A DNA stretch of 64,000 bases, from NCBI GenBank assembly GCA_946811185.2, contig OX328096.1, positions 65,246,845 through 65,310,844 of the forward strand. Direction: 5' to 3'. The number at the start of each line of letters is the position of its first letter. The stretch's first letter is position 1. The position numbers were made by a program, and so were the translations under genes. The notes beneath the pieces were generated by a model. It saw nothing but the letters and a program-made list of their open reading frames with translations. It had not been told where the DNA came from and did no database searches. Source of the stretch: Hippopus hippopus (lineage: Eukaryota; Mollusca; Bivalvia; Cardiida; Cardiidae). Positions 25,452-30,984 of the stretch are shown here, piece by piece.

Positions 25452-28400
25452 CTTAGTTAAACTTCTTCAGCGAATTTACATTAACAAGAAAAAATGTTTA
25501 TATATCTGGCTTTCATTAAAGCATTGCATACAAAGACAGACACGATGCTTATAATTCTGAAAGGGGGTCAAATATGTTCTTTCTCCTCCACAGAGTTTCA
25601 CAAACTATACATGCCAGCAATATATACGGCCGGTAGGGGACTTGGTATTGCTATGCAATACTATCAGAATGCTTGTTGATATAAGAAGCCCAAGACTAAC
25701 TTAACTCTTTACCAAACGACAAAATTTTGGACTTTTCCAAATCCAAAGTATTTGCAGACCAAAAATTAAATGTGGTTCAAATGGGGAATTCTTTGAAAGG
25801 ACACCTGTAGACCAGTAATTAGGCAAAGGGGACTTCTTGTACAGCTTTCATCTTATTTAACCCTTAACCACACAATCCCATCTTTTCATGACCCTGCACA
25901 AAAAGCTTCCGAAAACATTATAGAAAAAGGAAAAAATACTGGTAACGAGCATTTCTTTCTTTTCCCACATTGTTTTCTAACCTTTCAAAGATAAATTTTG
26001 TCATTTTACCCTTTACCAAATGACAACATTTTGGATTTGTCCAAATTCAAAGCAGTTGCAGGTGACAAACTAGATTTGACTCAAATGATGGAATTTGGAA
26101 GTGAAATTGCAGAAAAAAATTGTGAGAAAAGGAGATAATGCCAGTCATCAGCATTTTCTGCTTGTCTCACAGTATTTTTCAAAACCCTCTTTTCTAATTT
26201 GATTTAAACATGAGATTGTTTGGTAAAAGGTTAAATATAAATGAACCATGCTCTAGTAAAATGGAGCTTAATGCTTTGCCAGGATGCATTATACCAAGCA
26301 AGTCATCACATAATTATGGATCTATGAAATCCATTTTGTCATACTTACGACTGAATTATAAGGTAGGCTGGTCCTTTTACAATCACAGGCGGAAAATTTA
26401 CCCATAGCAAAAAAAATTGATCCAAGTCAGCCCAGGCAGGACATGGACATGTGTCTAAACTTTTTGTAGATGCATTAAGCTCCATTTTCACAGAGCATGT
26501 GTTTAACAAAATGATCTTGCTCTTTATGTGTTCTTGATTTCAGGATCTCCAGTGACAGGTAAACCTATTGGGGCATACATTGACATTTTGTCTCGATGTG
26601 AAATAACTAGGGTACTTCTGCTAATGCTGTTACAGGTTTGTATCATCCTTCATGGTTTTTAACCCATTCCCTATGCCAAGCCCCGTTGCTCTGTCAGTAA
26701 TGTACAGGCTTTGAAACAAGGGGGTTGCAGGTTCAAATTGTGTTGTTTTGTAAAGGATTAATTACTCTTCATTTTGCTGTTCATTGTTTTCTTTTAGCTC
26801 AATCCAACAACCTCCCTTCACATATAACAATGAAAATCTATTCACTTGCTAGAAATTTCAACTATCTTTAACCCTATACTGAAAAATCACAAATCTTAAT
26901 GACTCTTGGAAGAAAGGTTTTTGAAAAAATTGTCGGGAGAGCAGAAAATGATGGTAACTAGCATTTTCTCCTCTCTCCACAATGTTTTGTTCTTTCCCGT
27001 TGGAAAAGGAGAAAATGCTGATAACTAGCATTTTGTCCTCTCAAGATTGTTTTTTTCTTAATTTAAAGACAAATGCTTTCATTTTAACCACATACAATGT
27101 GTGGTCTGCAAATATTTGTTGCTTGGTAAAGAGTCAAAGGGGAGTTAGACAAGAAGAAGATTAAATATAGAGTAAAAGGCAATTTAGACAAAAAGAAGAT
27201 TATATATAGGAGATCTTACATGAGTGTTTATTTATTATCATTTTTATCAAACAAGTTGACTAAAATTATATGACGCAAGCCCTGAACATGAAAATCATAG
27301 TATTTTTCTGCAGGTATACGTCTTAGCTACAGTAACGTCATTTTATCCACAAAAGGGCAAAAGGGAGTAGTACAAAGTCTTGCGTGTGCTGCAGTTGGTT
27401 TTCCTGGCATAACGTGCTCATAACTACAAAAATAACCAGAACCAGGACCCAAAAAATGATAATACTCTAATTTATTATGGAAAATAAGTCATGAGTTTAA
27501 TACGCTGCGGTTTCATGTGATAAATAGAGTTAAAGGCAAGTTAGACAAGAGGAAGATTAAATTTAGAGTTAAATGCGAGTAAGACAGGCAGAAGATTATA
27601 AATTTAGAGTTAAAGGCGAGTAAGACAAGAGGAAGATTAAGAAGATTAAATATAGACTTAAAGGCAAGTAAGACAAGAGGAAGATTAAATATAGACTTAA
27701 AGGGAAGTAAGACAAGAGGAAGATTAAATATAGACTTACAGGCAAGTTAGACAAGAGAAAGATTAACCCTTTACCAAACAACATTATATTGGACTAGACC
27801 AAATTGTAAGCATTTGCAGACGACAAATGTGGCTCAAATGATGATTTCTGTCTCAGATAGGGTAGAAAACATTGCTGGAAAAGTAGAAAATGCTGGTCAC
27901 CAGCGTTTTCTCCTTTTTCCACAATGTTTTCCAAAACCTCCTTTTTCAGGTCGTTAAAACTTGGGATTGTATGGTAAAGAGTTAAATTTAGAAGGCATGT
28001 AATTTCCATCATATCGAATTTTGTACTTTAATTTTGTTTGATTTTGTTTTAGCCTACACCACAGAGAATAAGACCAGAACATGCCCAGACACTTGAAAAG
28101 TATGCTTGGGAGTGCACTGATGAGAATAATACAGGTTTGTTTGTATTCATTTCCCTCAAGGAGCTGTTTATTGAGGTGAAGACCATGCATGGTTAGCATA
28201 ACTGACTGGTGACCAGGTGGTTGCAGGTTTGATGAAAGTAGTCAGTTGCTTGGATAGAAATTTGTGTCATTAGTGGTGTGAGAAAGCCTGGAAACACATG
28301 CATAGGTGCACTGGCCGCTGTAATATGACTGGATCTGTTAAAACAACGGTAAACTTCAATACAAACATACAAATGAAGGTCATGCCCTATGAAAAGTTTA

Positions 28401-30639
28401 ACCATTCACCTAACAAAGAAATTTTGGACCTGTCCAAATCCCCAACTATTTGCAGCTGACAAATTAAATGTAGCTCAAATAGTGAGAATTGTCTTTAGAA
28501 AGGTAAAAGGTTAGGAGAAAAGAAGAAAATGTGGGAAACCAGCATTTTCTCCTATTGCAGCAGTGTTTTTTAAAGCCTTCTTCCTCATGGTTGTGAGCTC
28601 TTAGGATTATGTGGTAAGGGGTTAAACTTTGAATAATCTACAACTGTTTACTATCAAAAATGGAAGTATTGCTTGTGGTAAGCTTTTTTTTACATATGTT
28701 GCATTGTTTTTATTTTAGTATTCACTTTATATCATATGTGAGTTGAAGAATAAATTGTATATTGATGATTTACATGTATTTTTGTGGAACATATTCCACT
28801 ACCAAGTGAATATTCATTTTTTAAGATTTATTTTTCAGCGTGGAAAACTTTTGGTCATAGTGCAAAATTAGATAGCAGACATTATGCCTTCTATCGTAAC
28901 ATACACTGTCAAAATTCTGCCATATATGTCGCCCAATTTGGGTGCTGCATGACTCAACGGTAAGGTAAAAGGGTTCTTAGGCCCCAGGTATGATCCTCAT
29001 TCTGGGTTTTTTCAAGGGAGTTTCCTTGGGCAAGACACTTCAGAGCACCAGTGAAAGCCAGGACATAAATATGTGAGCTATTCACTGTGATATGATTGAA
29101 AGCAATCTGTAACACCAGTCAAGTCACCCTTTATAGTGACAGTTAACTCTACCAGGCAACAAAATTTTGGACTTGGTCAAAATCTAAAGTATTTGCAGAT
29201 GACAAATTGCATGTGGCTGAAATGATAGGATAGGAAACATTGTGGGAATAGGAAAAATGTGAGTAAATAAGATAATGTTGGTCATCAGAGTTTTATCCAT
29301 TTCCAACAGTGTTTTGAAAAGCTTTATGCTGTCATTGAGGTCATTTAAACACAGATTGTTTAACCCTTTACCAAACAATCCCTGGTTTTTACAACCCAGA
29401 GGAAGAAGCCTTCAAAAAACATTGTGGGAAAAGGAGAAAATGCTGATTACCAGCATTTTCTCCTTTTCCCACAATGTTTTCTACTCTTCTAAAGTCAAGT
29501 TTCAATTTTGAGTCAAGCTTATTTTGTCATCTGCAAATGCTTTCAATTTAGACAAGTCTAAAATTTTGTCATTTGGTAAAGGGTTAAATTGATAAGCTTT
29601 GAATTTGACATACAGGTATTGTGGTAGCATGTTGTTTCTATTGCAGTCCATTTCCTAGATGAGGATGTGTTCCTTATGTTGCAGTCAGTGGTGGTGAGTT
29701 GAAACCATTTGAGCCATGCTCTGTGAAAAGGGGGCTTAATGCATCTTGCGAAAAGTATCGACCCAGGTCAGCCTGCGCAATCTGCGCAGGTTGACCTGGG
29801 CCGAAACTTTTCGCAATTGGTCAATTTTCTGTATGTCCAAAGACCAGTCTACCTCATGATTAAATCGGTTGTAAAAAAAGAAGTGGCTATTTTAGATCCA
29901 TAACTATGTGATGGCTTGCTTGGTATAATGCATCACGGAGATACATTAAGCCCCCTTTTGCCATAGCATGGCTCATTTATTTTATTCTTACTTGCTATTG
30001 AACATTTTGTGGCAAAGGGAAGAATTGCTTTTCATAGGCAGATCCTTCTATGTTTGAATATTTTTTATATTTGAGCCGTGCTGTGGCAAACAGGAGTTCA
30101 ATACCTCTCTGTGATGCATTATACCAAGCAAGTCATCATATGGTTATGGATCCTTAAAAACCACTGGTCTAGCTACTGACTGAATCATGAGGTAGACTGG
30201 TACCTTGACATGCAGAAAATTGATCAATAGCATCAAGTTTCAACCCAAGTCAGCCTGTGCGGACTTTGTAGGTTGACCTGGGTTGATACTTTTCACAGAT
30301 ACATTAAACCGTCTTTTCACTGAGCATGACGATATTGGACAGTTTAGATTATGAAGTCTTCAGTATCCCAAATAGCTAAAGGATGGAATAAAAATTGGCT
30401 TTATGTCATCTTTAACATAAAACCAGTGACAGTAATTGGTAAAACAATAAAATTTAGGGGCATTGTTCAAGTATTATTCATTCTGCTATTTCCCGTTTCA
30501 GATGGCTTGTCAGTCAAAGGACCTTGAGTCTTTACGTGCAATACAAGTTGAGTTGTGGCCCAAACTCACCGCAGAACAAAATGAACTGTTATATTTAGTG
30601 ATTCAAGAGTTGTCACATCCATCTGGTGAAGGTCTTTAG
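10451..30639 (+). CDS. F8A: F8A/HAP40, huntingtin-associated TPR-like protein, multi-exon (5' exon not found)
   Basis: HAP40 is a helical-repeat protein that binds and stabilises huntingtin and has been linked to Rab5/endosome traffic. The exons at 10451, 14195, 15961, 17668, 19079, 23373, 24755, (25594), 26544, 28053, 29647 and 30502 translate in order into the family's blocks: RPNVAE near the N terminus, QYAAFCQLAQAR, PGEAMAHFQRAAELQ, RDYDGALGVFTEMAYLAQE, ILSRCEITRVLLLMLLQ, RPEHAQTLEKYAWE and IQVELWPKLTAEQNELLYLV, ending HPSGEGL. All introns are GT-AG with consistent phases (1,2,0,0,0,1,1,1,0,1,0). About 310 residues are covered; the long Pro-rich insert of human HAP40 is absent. The start exon, expected to encode roughly 25-40 residues and to end two bases into a codon, was not recognised. 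The introns are almost filled with mobile elements. The mammalian gene is intronless, so this is the contrasting form. Confidence 0.93.
10648..10985 (+). repeat. Dispersed repeat with TTTTAGCTC head
   Basis: Begins TTTTTAGCTCTATTGGCC, passes through a GTCTGTCTGTGTGTCTG head tract, and resembles the start of other array elements, but has no tandem units. It runs into a CT microsatellite. Confidence 0.45.
10990..11073. repeat. (CT)n microsatellite
   Basis: About 84 bases of CT with a few GCT and CCC interruptions, inside the first recognised F8A intron. Confidence 0.95.
11112..12177. other. F8A intron sequence, unassigned
   Basis: AT-rich intron without recognised repeat families. A short direct duplication built on AAATTTTAAAAATCTGTGAG lies at about 11698-11765. 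Confidence 0.45.
12178..12262. repeat. AGATCAAGATCAG palindrome, degenerate
   Basis: TAGATCAAGATCAGTATGCA followed by TAGATCAGGATCAAACTGCA; a decayed member of the short palindrome family best seen at 37621-37677. Confidence 0.5.
12282..13799 (+). mobile_element. CTC-head array element, copy 2
   Basis: Starts at the TTTAGCTCAGGATGAGC head hairpin followed by CACTCACCGTCCGTCTG. Then come about four units of roughly 170 bases (CACTCTAGCATCTACAAATA, CCAATCAGCACCAAACTTGG) up to about 12950, and about four units of roughly 185 bases (TTTTTACAGCATTT, CTTGTCYGGA) up to about 13690. It ends CTCAGGTGAGCGATATAGGA plus an ACCATCATGGTCCTCTTG hairpin end. This copy keeps both head and tail. The short open frames here are chance products of the array. 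Confidence 0.75.
13886..14119. mobile_element. hpTTAA element (X end left)
   Basis: TTAATCCTTTACCACA at the left, ATGGGGTTAA at the right, core hairpin partly decayed (an A-rich change in the left arm only). Confidence 0.85.
14195..14267 (+). CDS. F8A: F8A exon b
   Basis: Acceptor TCTATACAG, donor GTAGCT. Encodes ALAKVLQHQDCPQYAAFCQL and QAR; human HAP40 has ECLPYAAWCQLAVAR here. Ends in phase 2. Confidence 0.92.
14334..14405. repeat. Short hairpin element
   Basis: 28-base arms, ACACTGTAGAACCAGC outward and its mirror GGTTCTGCAGTGT, separated by 15 bases. Lies in an F8A intron and matches no other copy in the window. Confidence 0.7.
14563..14791. mobile_element. hpTTAA element (Y end left)
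   Basis: TTAACCCTTTACCACA to GTGGTAATGGGTTAA; the central hairpin at about 14670-14735 is almost perfect. Confidence 0.92.
15020..15245. mobile_element. hpTTAA element (Y end left)
   Basis: Left terminus decayed; right end ATGATAATAGGTTAA. Core reads GGAGAAAATGCTGGTTGCCA with a mismatched right arm. Confidence 0.8.
15297..15523. mobile_element. hpTTAA element (X end left)
   Basis: Perfect core hairpin at about 15353-15414; right end GGTAAAGGGTTAA; left TTAA decayed to TAAA. Confidence 0.9.
15688..15889. mobile_element. Non-autonomous element with about 60-base inverted ends
   Basis: Left end CAGGACCGGTATTCGCCAAC and right end, inverted, CAGGGTCCATATTTGACAAC, with further matching blocks around CATTCTTAAGAAT and GTCTTACGCTCCA. 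CAGGG termini are typical of hAT elements, but no 8-base duplication is visible, so the class stays open. Confidence 0.65.
15961..16120 (+). CDS. F8A: F8A exon c
   Basis: Acceptor TACGTTTCAG, donor GTATAT. Largest recognised exon, 160 bases; encodes NPAGEAQALVEAAREFIKAE and onward to AINCYSHAIR, matching the human GPGEALALTEAARLFLRQE region. Ends in phase 0. Confidence 0.93.
16144..16377. mobile_element. hpTTAA element (Y end left)
   Basis: TTAACTCTATACCAAAG to GTACAGGCTTAA. Its right TTAA (16374-16377) is also the left TTAA of the next copy, so two copies abut at one target site. Confidence 0.85.
16374..16808. mobile_element. hpTTAA element (X end left) split by a SINE
   Basis: The left part runs to about 16462 (ACATTGTGGGAAACAAGCAT), an S1 SINE follows, and the right part resumes at about 16683 (CCTATAATGTTTTCAGTCTA) and ends TTGTAAAGAGG. 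Confidence 0.82.
16463..16682 (+). mobile_element. SINE S1, inserted in an hpTTAA element
   Basis: tRNA-like head with GCAGTAAAGTGTAGGACTC (A-box region) and GGCTTCAAGCCTC (B-box region), a middle GTCCTTGAGCTAGACACTTC block, and a tail ending ACATTCAATCAG. Flanks resemble each other (TTCTCATCC / TCTCCTTATCC), perhaps a decayed target duplication. Confidence 0.8.
16840..16896. repeat. AGATCAAGATCAG palindrome
   Basis: TGTAGATCAAGATCAGTCTG and, inverted, AGTCTGATCCCAGATCTACA around a short loop. Confidence 0.7.
17109..17331. mobile_element. hpTTAA element, diverged (Y end left)
   Basis: TATAACCCTTTTACAAAAC to TTTGTAAAGGGTTAA; about a third of the hairpin positions are mismatched. Confidence 0.8.
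17409..17636. mobile_element. hpTTAA element, near consensus (X end left)
   Basis: TTAACCCTTTACCAAACAAT to TTTGGGAAAGGGTTAA with an essentially perfect core at about 17469-17528. Its right end lies 31 bases before an F8A splice acceptor. Confidence 0.95.
17668..17736 (+). CDS. F8A: F8A exon d
   Basis: Acceptor GTTTAACAG, donor GTATGT. Encodes VHIENKNTSLAAGLCMEVGT and TVQ; human [21 protein letters not shown] aligns. Phase 0 at both sides. Confidence 0.92.
17751..17983. mobile_element. hpTTAA element, diverged (X end left)
   Basis: TTTACTCTTTACAACATCC to TGCTAAAGAGTGA. Starts 15 bases after an F8A donor site. Confidence 0.7.
18001..18065. mobile_element. hpTTAA fragment (Y-side interior)
   Basis: GCATTTTGCAGATGACAAAT and GTTAGAGAACATTTT only. 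Confidence 0.55.
18303..18567 (+). mobile_element. CTC-head array element, head plus one unit
   Basis: AGTGCTCAAGGTGAGCTTTT followed by one unit (GCACTCTAAAGTCCCACATT, TGTCTTGATAATATCTCG). It stops where an S2 SINE starts. Confidence 0.65.
18568..18834 (+). mobile_element. SINE S2
   Basis: tRNA-like head GCCCGGGTAGCACATTGGTT with GGTTGGGAGTTGGATAC at the B-box position, a middle block (TCAGTACTGGTGTGAGAATG), and an end block GCACTGACTGCTGTGATATG followed by AACAGCGTTTAACTCCAGTA. Confidence 0.7.
18835..18989. mobile_element. hpTTAA fragment
   Basis: The Y terminus is missing; the core is partly preserved (CAATTTCTCCCTTTCC) and the end reads TTTGTAAAGTGTTAA. Confidence 0.7.
19079..19141 (+). 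CDS. F8A: F8A exon e
   Basis: Acceptor CATGATCAG, donor GTAAAA. Encodes RLGKPGEAMAHFQRAAELQ then SQ, nearly identical to the human [18 protein letters not shown] helix pair. Phase 0 at both sides. Confidence 0.94.
19158..19409. mobile_element. hpTTAA element with an internal duplication (Y end left)
   Basis: TTAAGTCTCTACCACAC to ATGGTAAAGGATTA. A segment of about 40 bases (TTTCTCTTTGATATGGTAGA and following) is duplicated beside the core. It begins 16 bases after an F8A donor. Confidence 0.85.
19450..19690. repeat. TTGGCCAGC inverted-repeat block
   Basis: GATGTTTTGGCCAGC and ACGTTTCGGCCAGG recur in direct orientation at 19470-19570; ACTTTGTACTTTCAGCTGGC and GTACTGGCCAAAACGTC at 19625-19670 are their inverses. 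A related block lies at 21985-22095. Class unknown. Confidence 0.55.
19691..20685. other. F8A intron sequence, unassigned
   Basis: No coding similarity or family repeat recognised. Confidence 0.4.
20686..20733. repeat. AGATCAAGATCAG palindrome
   Basis: TGTAGATCAAGATCAGACTG and a degenerate inverse, ATGCTGTCTGATTTTG. Confidence 0.6.
20964..21108. mobile_element. hpTTAA element, internally deleted (X end left)
   Basis: Only 145 bases from TTAACCGTTGGCCACA to ATGTGGTAGAGTTAA; part of the core and most of the Y side are gone while both ends remain. Confidence 0.8.
21540..21600. repeat. AGATCAAGATCAG half palindrome
   Basis: AAAGATCAAGATCAGACTGT followed by ATGCAATGCAGATCAG. A related piece, CAGACCAGACTGCACAGAAC, is at about 21243-21262. 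Confidence 0.5.
21724..21942. mobile_element. hpTTAA element (X end left)
   Basis: TTAACCAAACTTTCCCG to TTTGGTAAAGGGTTGA; right TTAA decayed to TTGA. Confidence 0.82.
21985..22095. repeat. TTGGCCAGC-related block
   Basis: AATTGGCCAGCCGATGTTTT, TTGCCAAGGACAATTTAGCC and TACGGTAGGACAATTTGTC echo the block at 19450-19690. Confidence 0.5.
22096..22617. other. F8A intron sequence, unassigned
   Basis: Nothing recognised. Confidence 0.4.
22618..22800. repeat. Imperfect tandem duplication, about 100-base unit
   Basis: AGCTAACTGCCCATTCCCAG then CAGATTTCTTAGTTTG in the first unit; GCGCAACTGCCCATCTCCAG then CAGATTTCTTGATTTG in the second. Confidence 0.65.
22975..23012. repeat. AGATCAAGATCAG half palindrome
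   Basis: TGCAGCCTGATCTTGATGTA, one arm only. Confidence 0.5.
23055..23142. mobile_element. hpTTAA fragment, Y-terminal half
   Basis: ACACTTTCAATTTTGACAGT to TTATAAGGAGTTAA; shares its TTAA with the next copy. Confidence 0.65.
23139..23347. mobile_element. hpTTAA element (X end left)
   Basis: TTAAACCTTTATAACAC to TTTGTAAAGAGTTAA; the hairpin right arm is shortened. It ends 25 bases before an F8A acceptor. Confidence 0.85.
23373..23430 (+). CDS. F8A: F8A exon f
   Basis: Acceptor ACTTTCCAG, donor GTAAGT. Encodes SPLDCLCALGNVASCKIET; human ALQALGEAASCQLLA aligns. Ends in phase 1. Confidence 0.9.
23637..23792. mobile_element. catPal half element
   Basis: Loop and right arm only: CAATTTTCTGTATGTC to GCCAGAGCATGACTCA. 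Confidence 0.65.
23815..24081. mobile_element. catPal palindromic element, copy 2
   Basis: TGAGCCATGCTCTGAC to CACAGAGCATGGCTCA. Internal hairpin AGCCTGCATGGACTGCGCAG and both ACTTTTCGC-type blocks are present. Confidence 0.85.
24350..24566. mobile_element. hpTTAA element (Y end left, decayed)
   Basis: Core GGAGAAAATGCTGGCTACCA at about 24468 with a matching right arm; ends TTTGGTAAATGGTTACA. Confidence 0.78.
24566..24737. mobile_element. hpTTAA element, shortened (Y end left)
   Basis: CTTACCACACAACAAAATGA to GTGTGGTAAAGAGTTCA, abutting the previous copy. It ends 17 bases before an F8A acceptor. Confidence 0.82.
24755..24817 (+). CDS. F8A: F8A exon g
   Basis: Acceptor TTTATTTCAG, donor GTAAGA. 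Completes RDYDGALGVFTEMAYLAQE then RG, matching human [22 protein letters not shown]. Starts and ends in phase 1. Confidence 0.94.
24838..25455 (+). mobile_element. Array element with AGTCCCCTACCGG head
   Basis: Head hairpin TCCCCTACCGGCGAAGCCGA closed by AGGGGAC, then CCGTCCGTCTGTCTGTC, then three units of about 165 bases (ACGCTGGCAGATATTGAGCT, TCCACTGATTTTTGACGAAA), then ACGGGGGGCATTTGTGTTTC. Starts 21 bases after an F8A donor. Confidence 0.7.
25594..25632 (+). CDS. F8A: Possible F8A cassette exon (39 bases)
   Basis: A strong pyrimidine tract and acceptor (TTCTTTCTCCTCCACAG) and a GTAGGG donor bracket 39 bases that read EFHKLYMPAIYTA in phase 1 to phase 1. Including or skipping it keeps the frame. 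It falls where human HAP40 carries a lineage-specific Pro-rich insert, so conservation cannot decide; it could be a chance pseudo-exon. Confidence 0.45.
25701..25801. mobile_element. hpTTAA fragment (Y end left)
   Basis: TTAACTCTTTACCAAACGAC to GGGGAATTCTTTGAAAGG; core and X end missing. Confidence 0.75.
25857..26008. mobile_element. hpTTAA element, shortened (X end left)
   Basis: TTAACCCTTAACCACACAAT to ATTTTGTCATTTTACC; it runs into the next copy, losing its Y terminus. Confidence 0.8.
26005..26234. mobile_element. hpTTAA element (Y end left)
   Basis: TTTACCCTTTACCAAATGAC to TTTGGTAAAAGGTTAA. Confidence 0.85.
26240..26503. mobile_element. catPal palindromic element, copy 3 (diverged)
   Basis: GAACCATGCTCTAG to CACAGAGCATG; starts almost immediately after an hpTTAA copy. 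The internal hairpin is reduced to GTCAGCCCAGGCAGGAC. Confidence 0.7.
26544..26635 (+). CDS. F8A: F8A exon h
   Basis: Acceptor CTTGATTTCAG, donor GTTTGT. Encodes GKPIGAYIDILSRCEITRVL then LLMLLQ; human [20 protein letters not shown] aligns. Starts in phase 1, ends in phase 0. Confidence 0.94.
26660..26762 (+). repeat. tRNA-like SINE head inside hpTTAA remnants
   Basis: GTTGCTCTGTCAGTAATGTA and GGGGGTTGCAGGTTCAAATT look like the A- and B-box regions of a tRNA-derived SINE. The flanks TTTTAACCCATTCCC and TTTTGTAAAGGATTAA resemble hpTTAA ends. Confidence 0.4.
26868..27135. mobile_element. hpTTAA element with duplicated core (X end left)
   Basis: TTAACCCTATACTGAAA to TTGGTAAAGAGTCAA. Two core hairpins in series, at about 26925-26985 and 27002-27045. 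The first carries GGGAGAG in one arm and CTCTCTCC in the other, a paired change. Confidence 0.85.
27137..27210. repeat. Minisatellite, first block (about two units)
   Basis: AGACAAGAAGAAGATTAAAT and AGACAAAAAGAAGATTATAT; begins exactly at the end of an hpTTAA copy. Confidence 0.7.
27211..27520. other. Non-repeat sequence between two minisatellite blocks
   Basis: About 310 bases with no recognised content; either an insertion into the array or the original intron between two expansions. Confidence 0.4.
27521..27762. repeat. Minisatellite, about six units of 39-41 bases
   Basis: Unit built from TTAAAGGCAAGTAAGACAAG and GAGGAAGATTAAATATAGAC. The following hpTTAA copy is inserted at the GATTAA of a unit. 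Confidence 0.85.
27763..27985. mobile_element. hpTTAA element (Y end left)
   Basis: TTAACCCTTTACCAAACAAC to ATGGTAAAGAGTTAA; inserted into the minisatellite. Confidence 0.9.
28053..28134 (+). CDS. F8A: F8A exon i
   Basis: Acceptor ATTTTGTTTTAG, donor GTTTGT. Encodes PTPQRIRPEHAQTLEKYAWE then CTDENNT; human LLPEHAQTLEKYSWEAF aligns. Ends in phase 1. Confidence 0.95.
28180..28372 (+). mobile_element. SINE S2, internally shortened
   Basis: CATGGTTAGCATAACTGACT, GGTGGTTGCAGGTTTGA, then CATAGGTGCACTGGCCGCTG and TGTTAAAACAACGGTAAAC. Confidence 0.68.
28398..28625. mobile_element. hpTTAA element (Y end left)
   Basis: TTAACCATTCACCTAACAAA to ATGTGGTAAGGGGTTAA; hairpin arms moderately mismatched. 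Confidence 0.85.
28943..29128 (+). mobile_element. SINE S1, diverged
   Basis: TGACTCAACGGTAAGGTAAA head, TTCCTTGGGCAAGACACTTC middle, ATATGATTGAAAGCAATCTG tail. Confidence 0.7.
29143..29363. mobile_element. hpTTAA element (Y end left), X end truncated
   Basis: TTAACTCTACCAGGCAAC to CACAGATTGTTTAA. The last bases of the X end are lost where the next copy shares the TTAA. Confidence 0.82.
29360..29587. mobile_element. hpTTAA element, close to consensus (X end left)
   Basis: TTAACCCTTTACCAAACAAT at the left, CATTTGGTAAAGGGTTAA at the right. The core, about 29420-29482, is a perfect hairpin with an ATTA loop. The Y side carries TCTGCAAATGCTTTCAATTT. A good type copy for the family. Confidence 0.95.
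29647..29693 (+). CDS. F8A: F8A exon j
   Basis: Acceptor TTCTATTGCAG, donor GTGAGT. Completes VHFLDEDVFLMLQSVV; human LPEELFLLLQSLVMA aligns. Ends in phase 0. Confidence 0.9.
29708..29978. mobile_element. catPal palindromic element, copy 4 (best preserved)
   Basis: TTGAGCCATGCTCTGTG to CATAGCATGGCTCA. Left arm and internal hairpin are near perfect: GACCCAGGTCAGCCTGCGCA and the inverse GCGCAGGTTGACCTGGGCC, then GGCTTAATGCATCT with its inverse near the right end. Starts 15 bases after an F8A donor. Confidence 0.88.
30071..30330. mobile_element. catPal palindromic element, copy 5 (diverged)
   Basis: TTTGAGCCGTGCTGTGG to TTTTCACTGAGCATGAC; same block order as copy 2. Confidence 0.75.
30502..30639 (+). 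CDS. F8A: F8A exon k (terminal)
   Basis: Acceptor TTCCCGTTTCAG. Encodes MACQSKDLESLRAIQVELWP and ends HPSGEGL then TAG at 30637-30639; human ends SPSGQGV. This is the C-terminal helix pair of the family. Confidence 0.95.
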   Translation: MACQSKDLESLRAIQVELWPKLTAEQNELLYLVIQELSHPSGEGL

Positions 30640-30830
30640 CTCATTACCACATAATCCCAAGTTTCAAGATCCTGTAAGAAAAGGCTTTTGAAAACATTAA
30701 TGGAAGAAAATGCTAGTAATCAACTTTTCTCCCTTTCCAACAATATTGTCTTACAGTCAAAGACAGAAATCATTGTCTGCAAACACGTTCAATTTGATCT
30801 AGTCCAAAATTTTGTTGTTTGGTAAAGAGT
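30640..30830. mobile_element. hpTTAA element at the F8A stop codon (X end left)
   Basis: TTTAGCTCATTACCACATAA at the left overlaps the stop codon; the right end is TTTGGTAAAGAGTATA. The 3' UTR therefore begins with this element. Confidence 0.75.
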
Positions 30831-30929
30831 ATACTCTTAGAGCAAAGAATAAACCCTGGTGACATTTTCAGTCTAGAAATAAGACCCATATAATTGTTCT
30901 TCTTCAGAATGTTTTAGCGAAGTGGACAT

Positions 30930-30984
30930 TGTACACCAATGATCAGACTGCATCAGACATGCAGTCTGATCTTGATCTACACTG
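30930..30984. repeat. AGATCAAGATCAG palindrome
   Basis: TTGTACACCAATGATCAGAC and the inverse GCAGTCTGATCTTGATCTAC around CATCAGACAT. Confidence 0.7.

Noticed and set aside
27596..27784. Leu-rich - strand frame resembling membrane segments
   Set aside because: It is the translation of the 39-41 base minisatellite.
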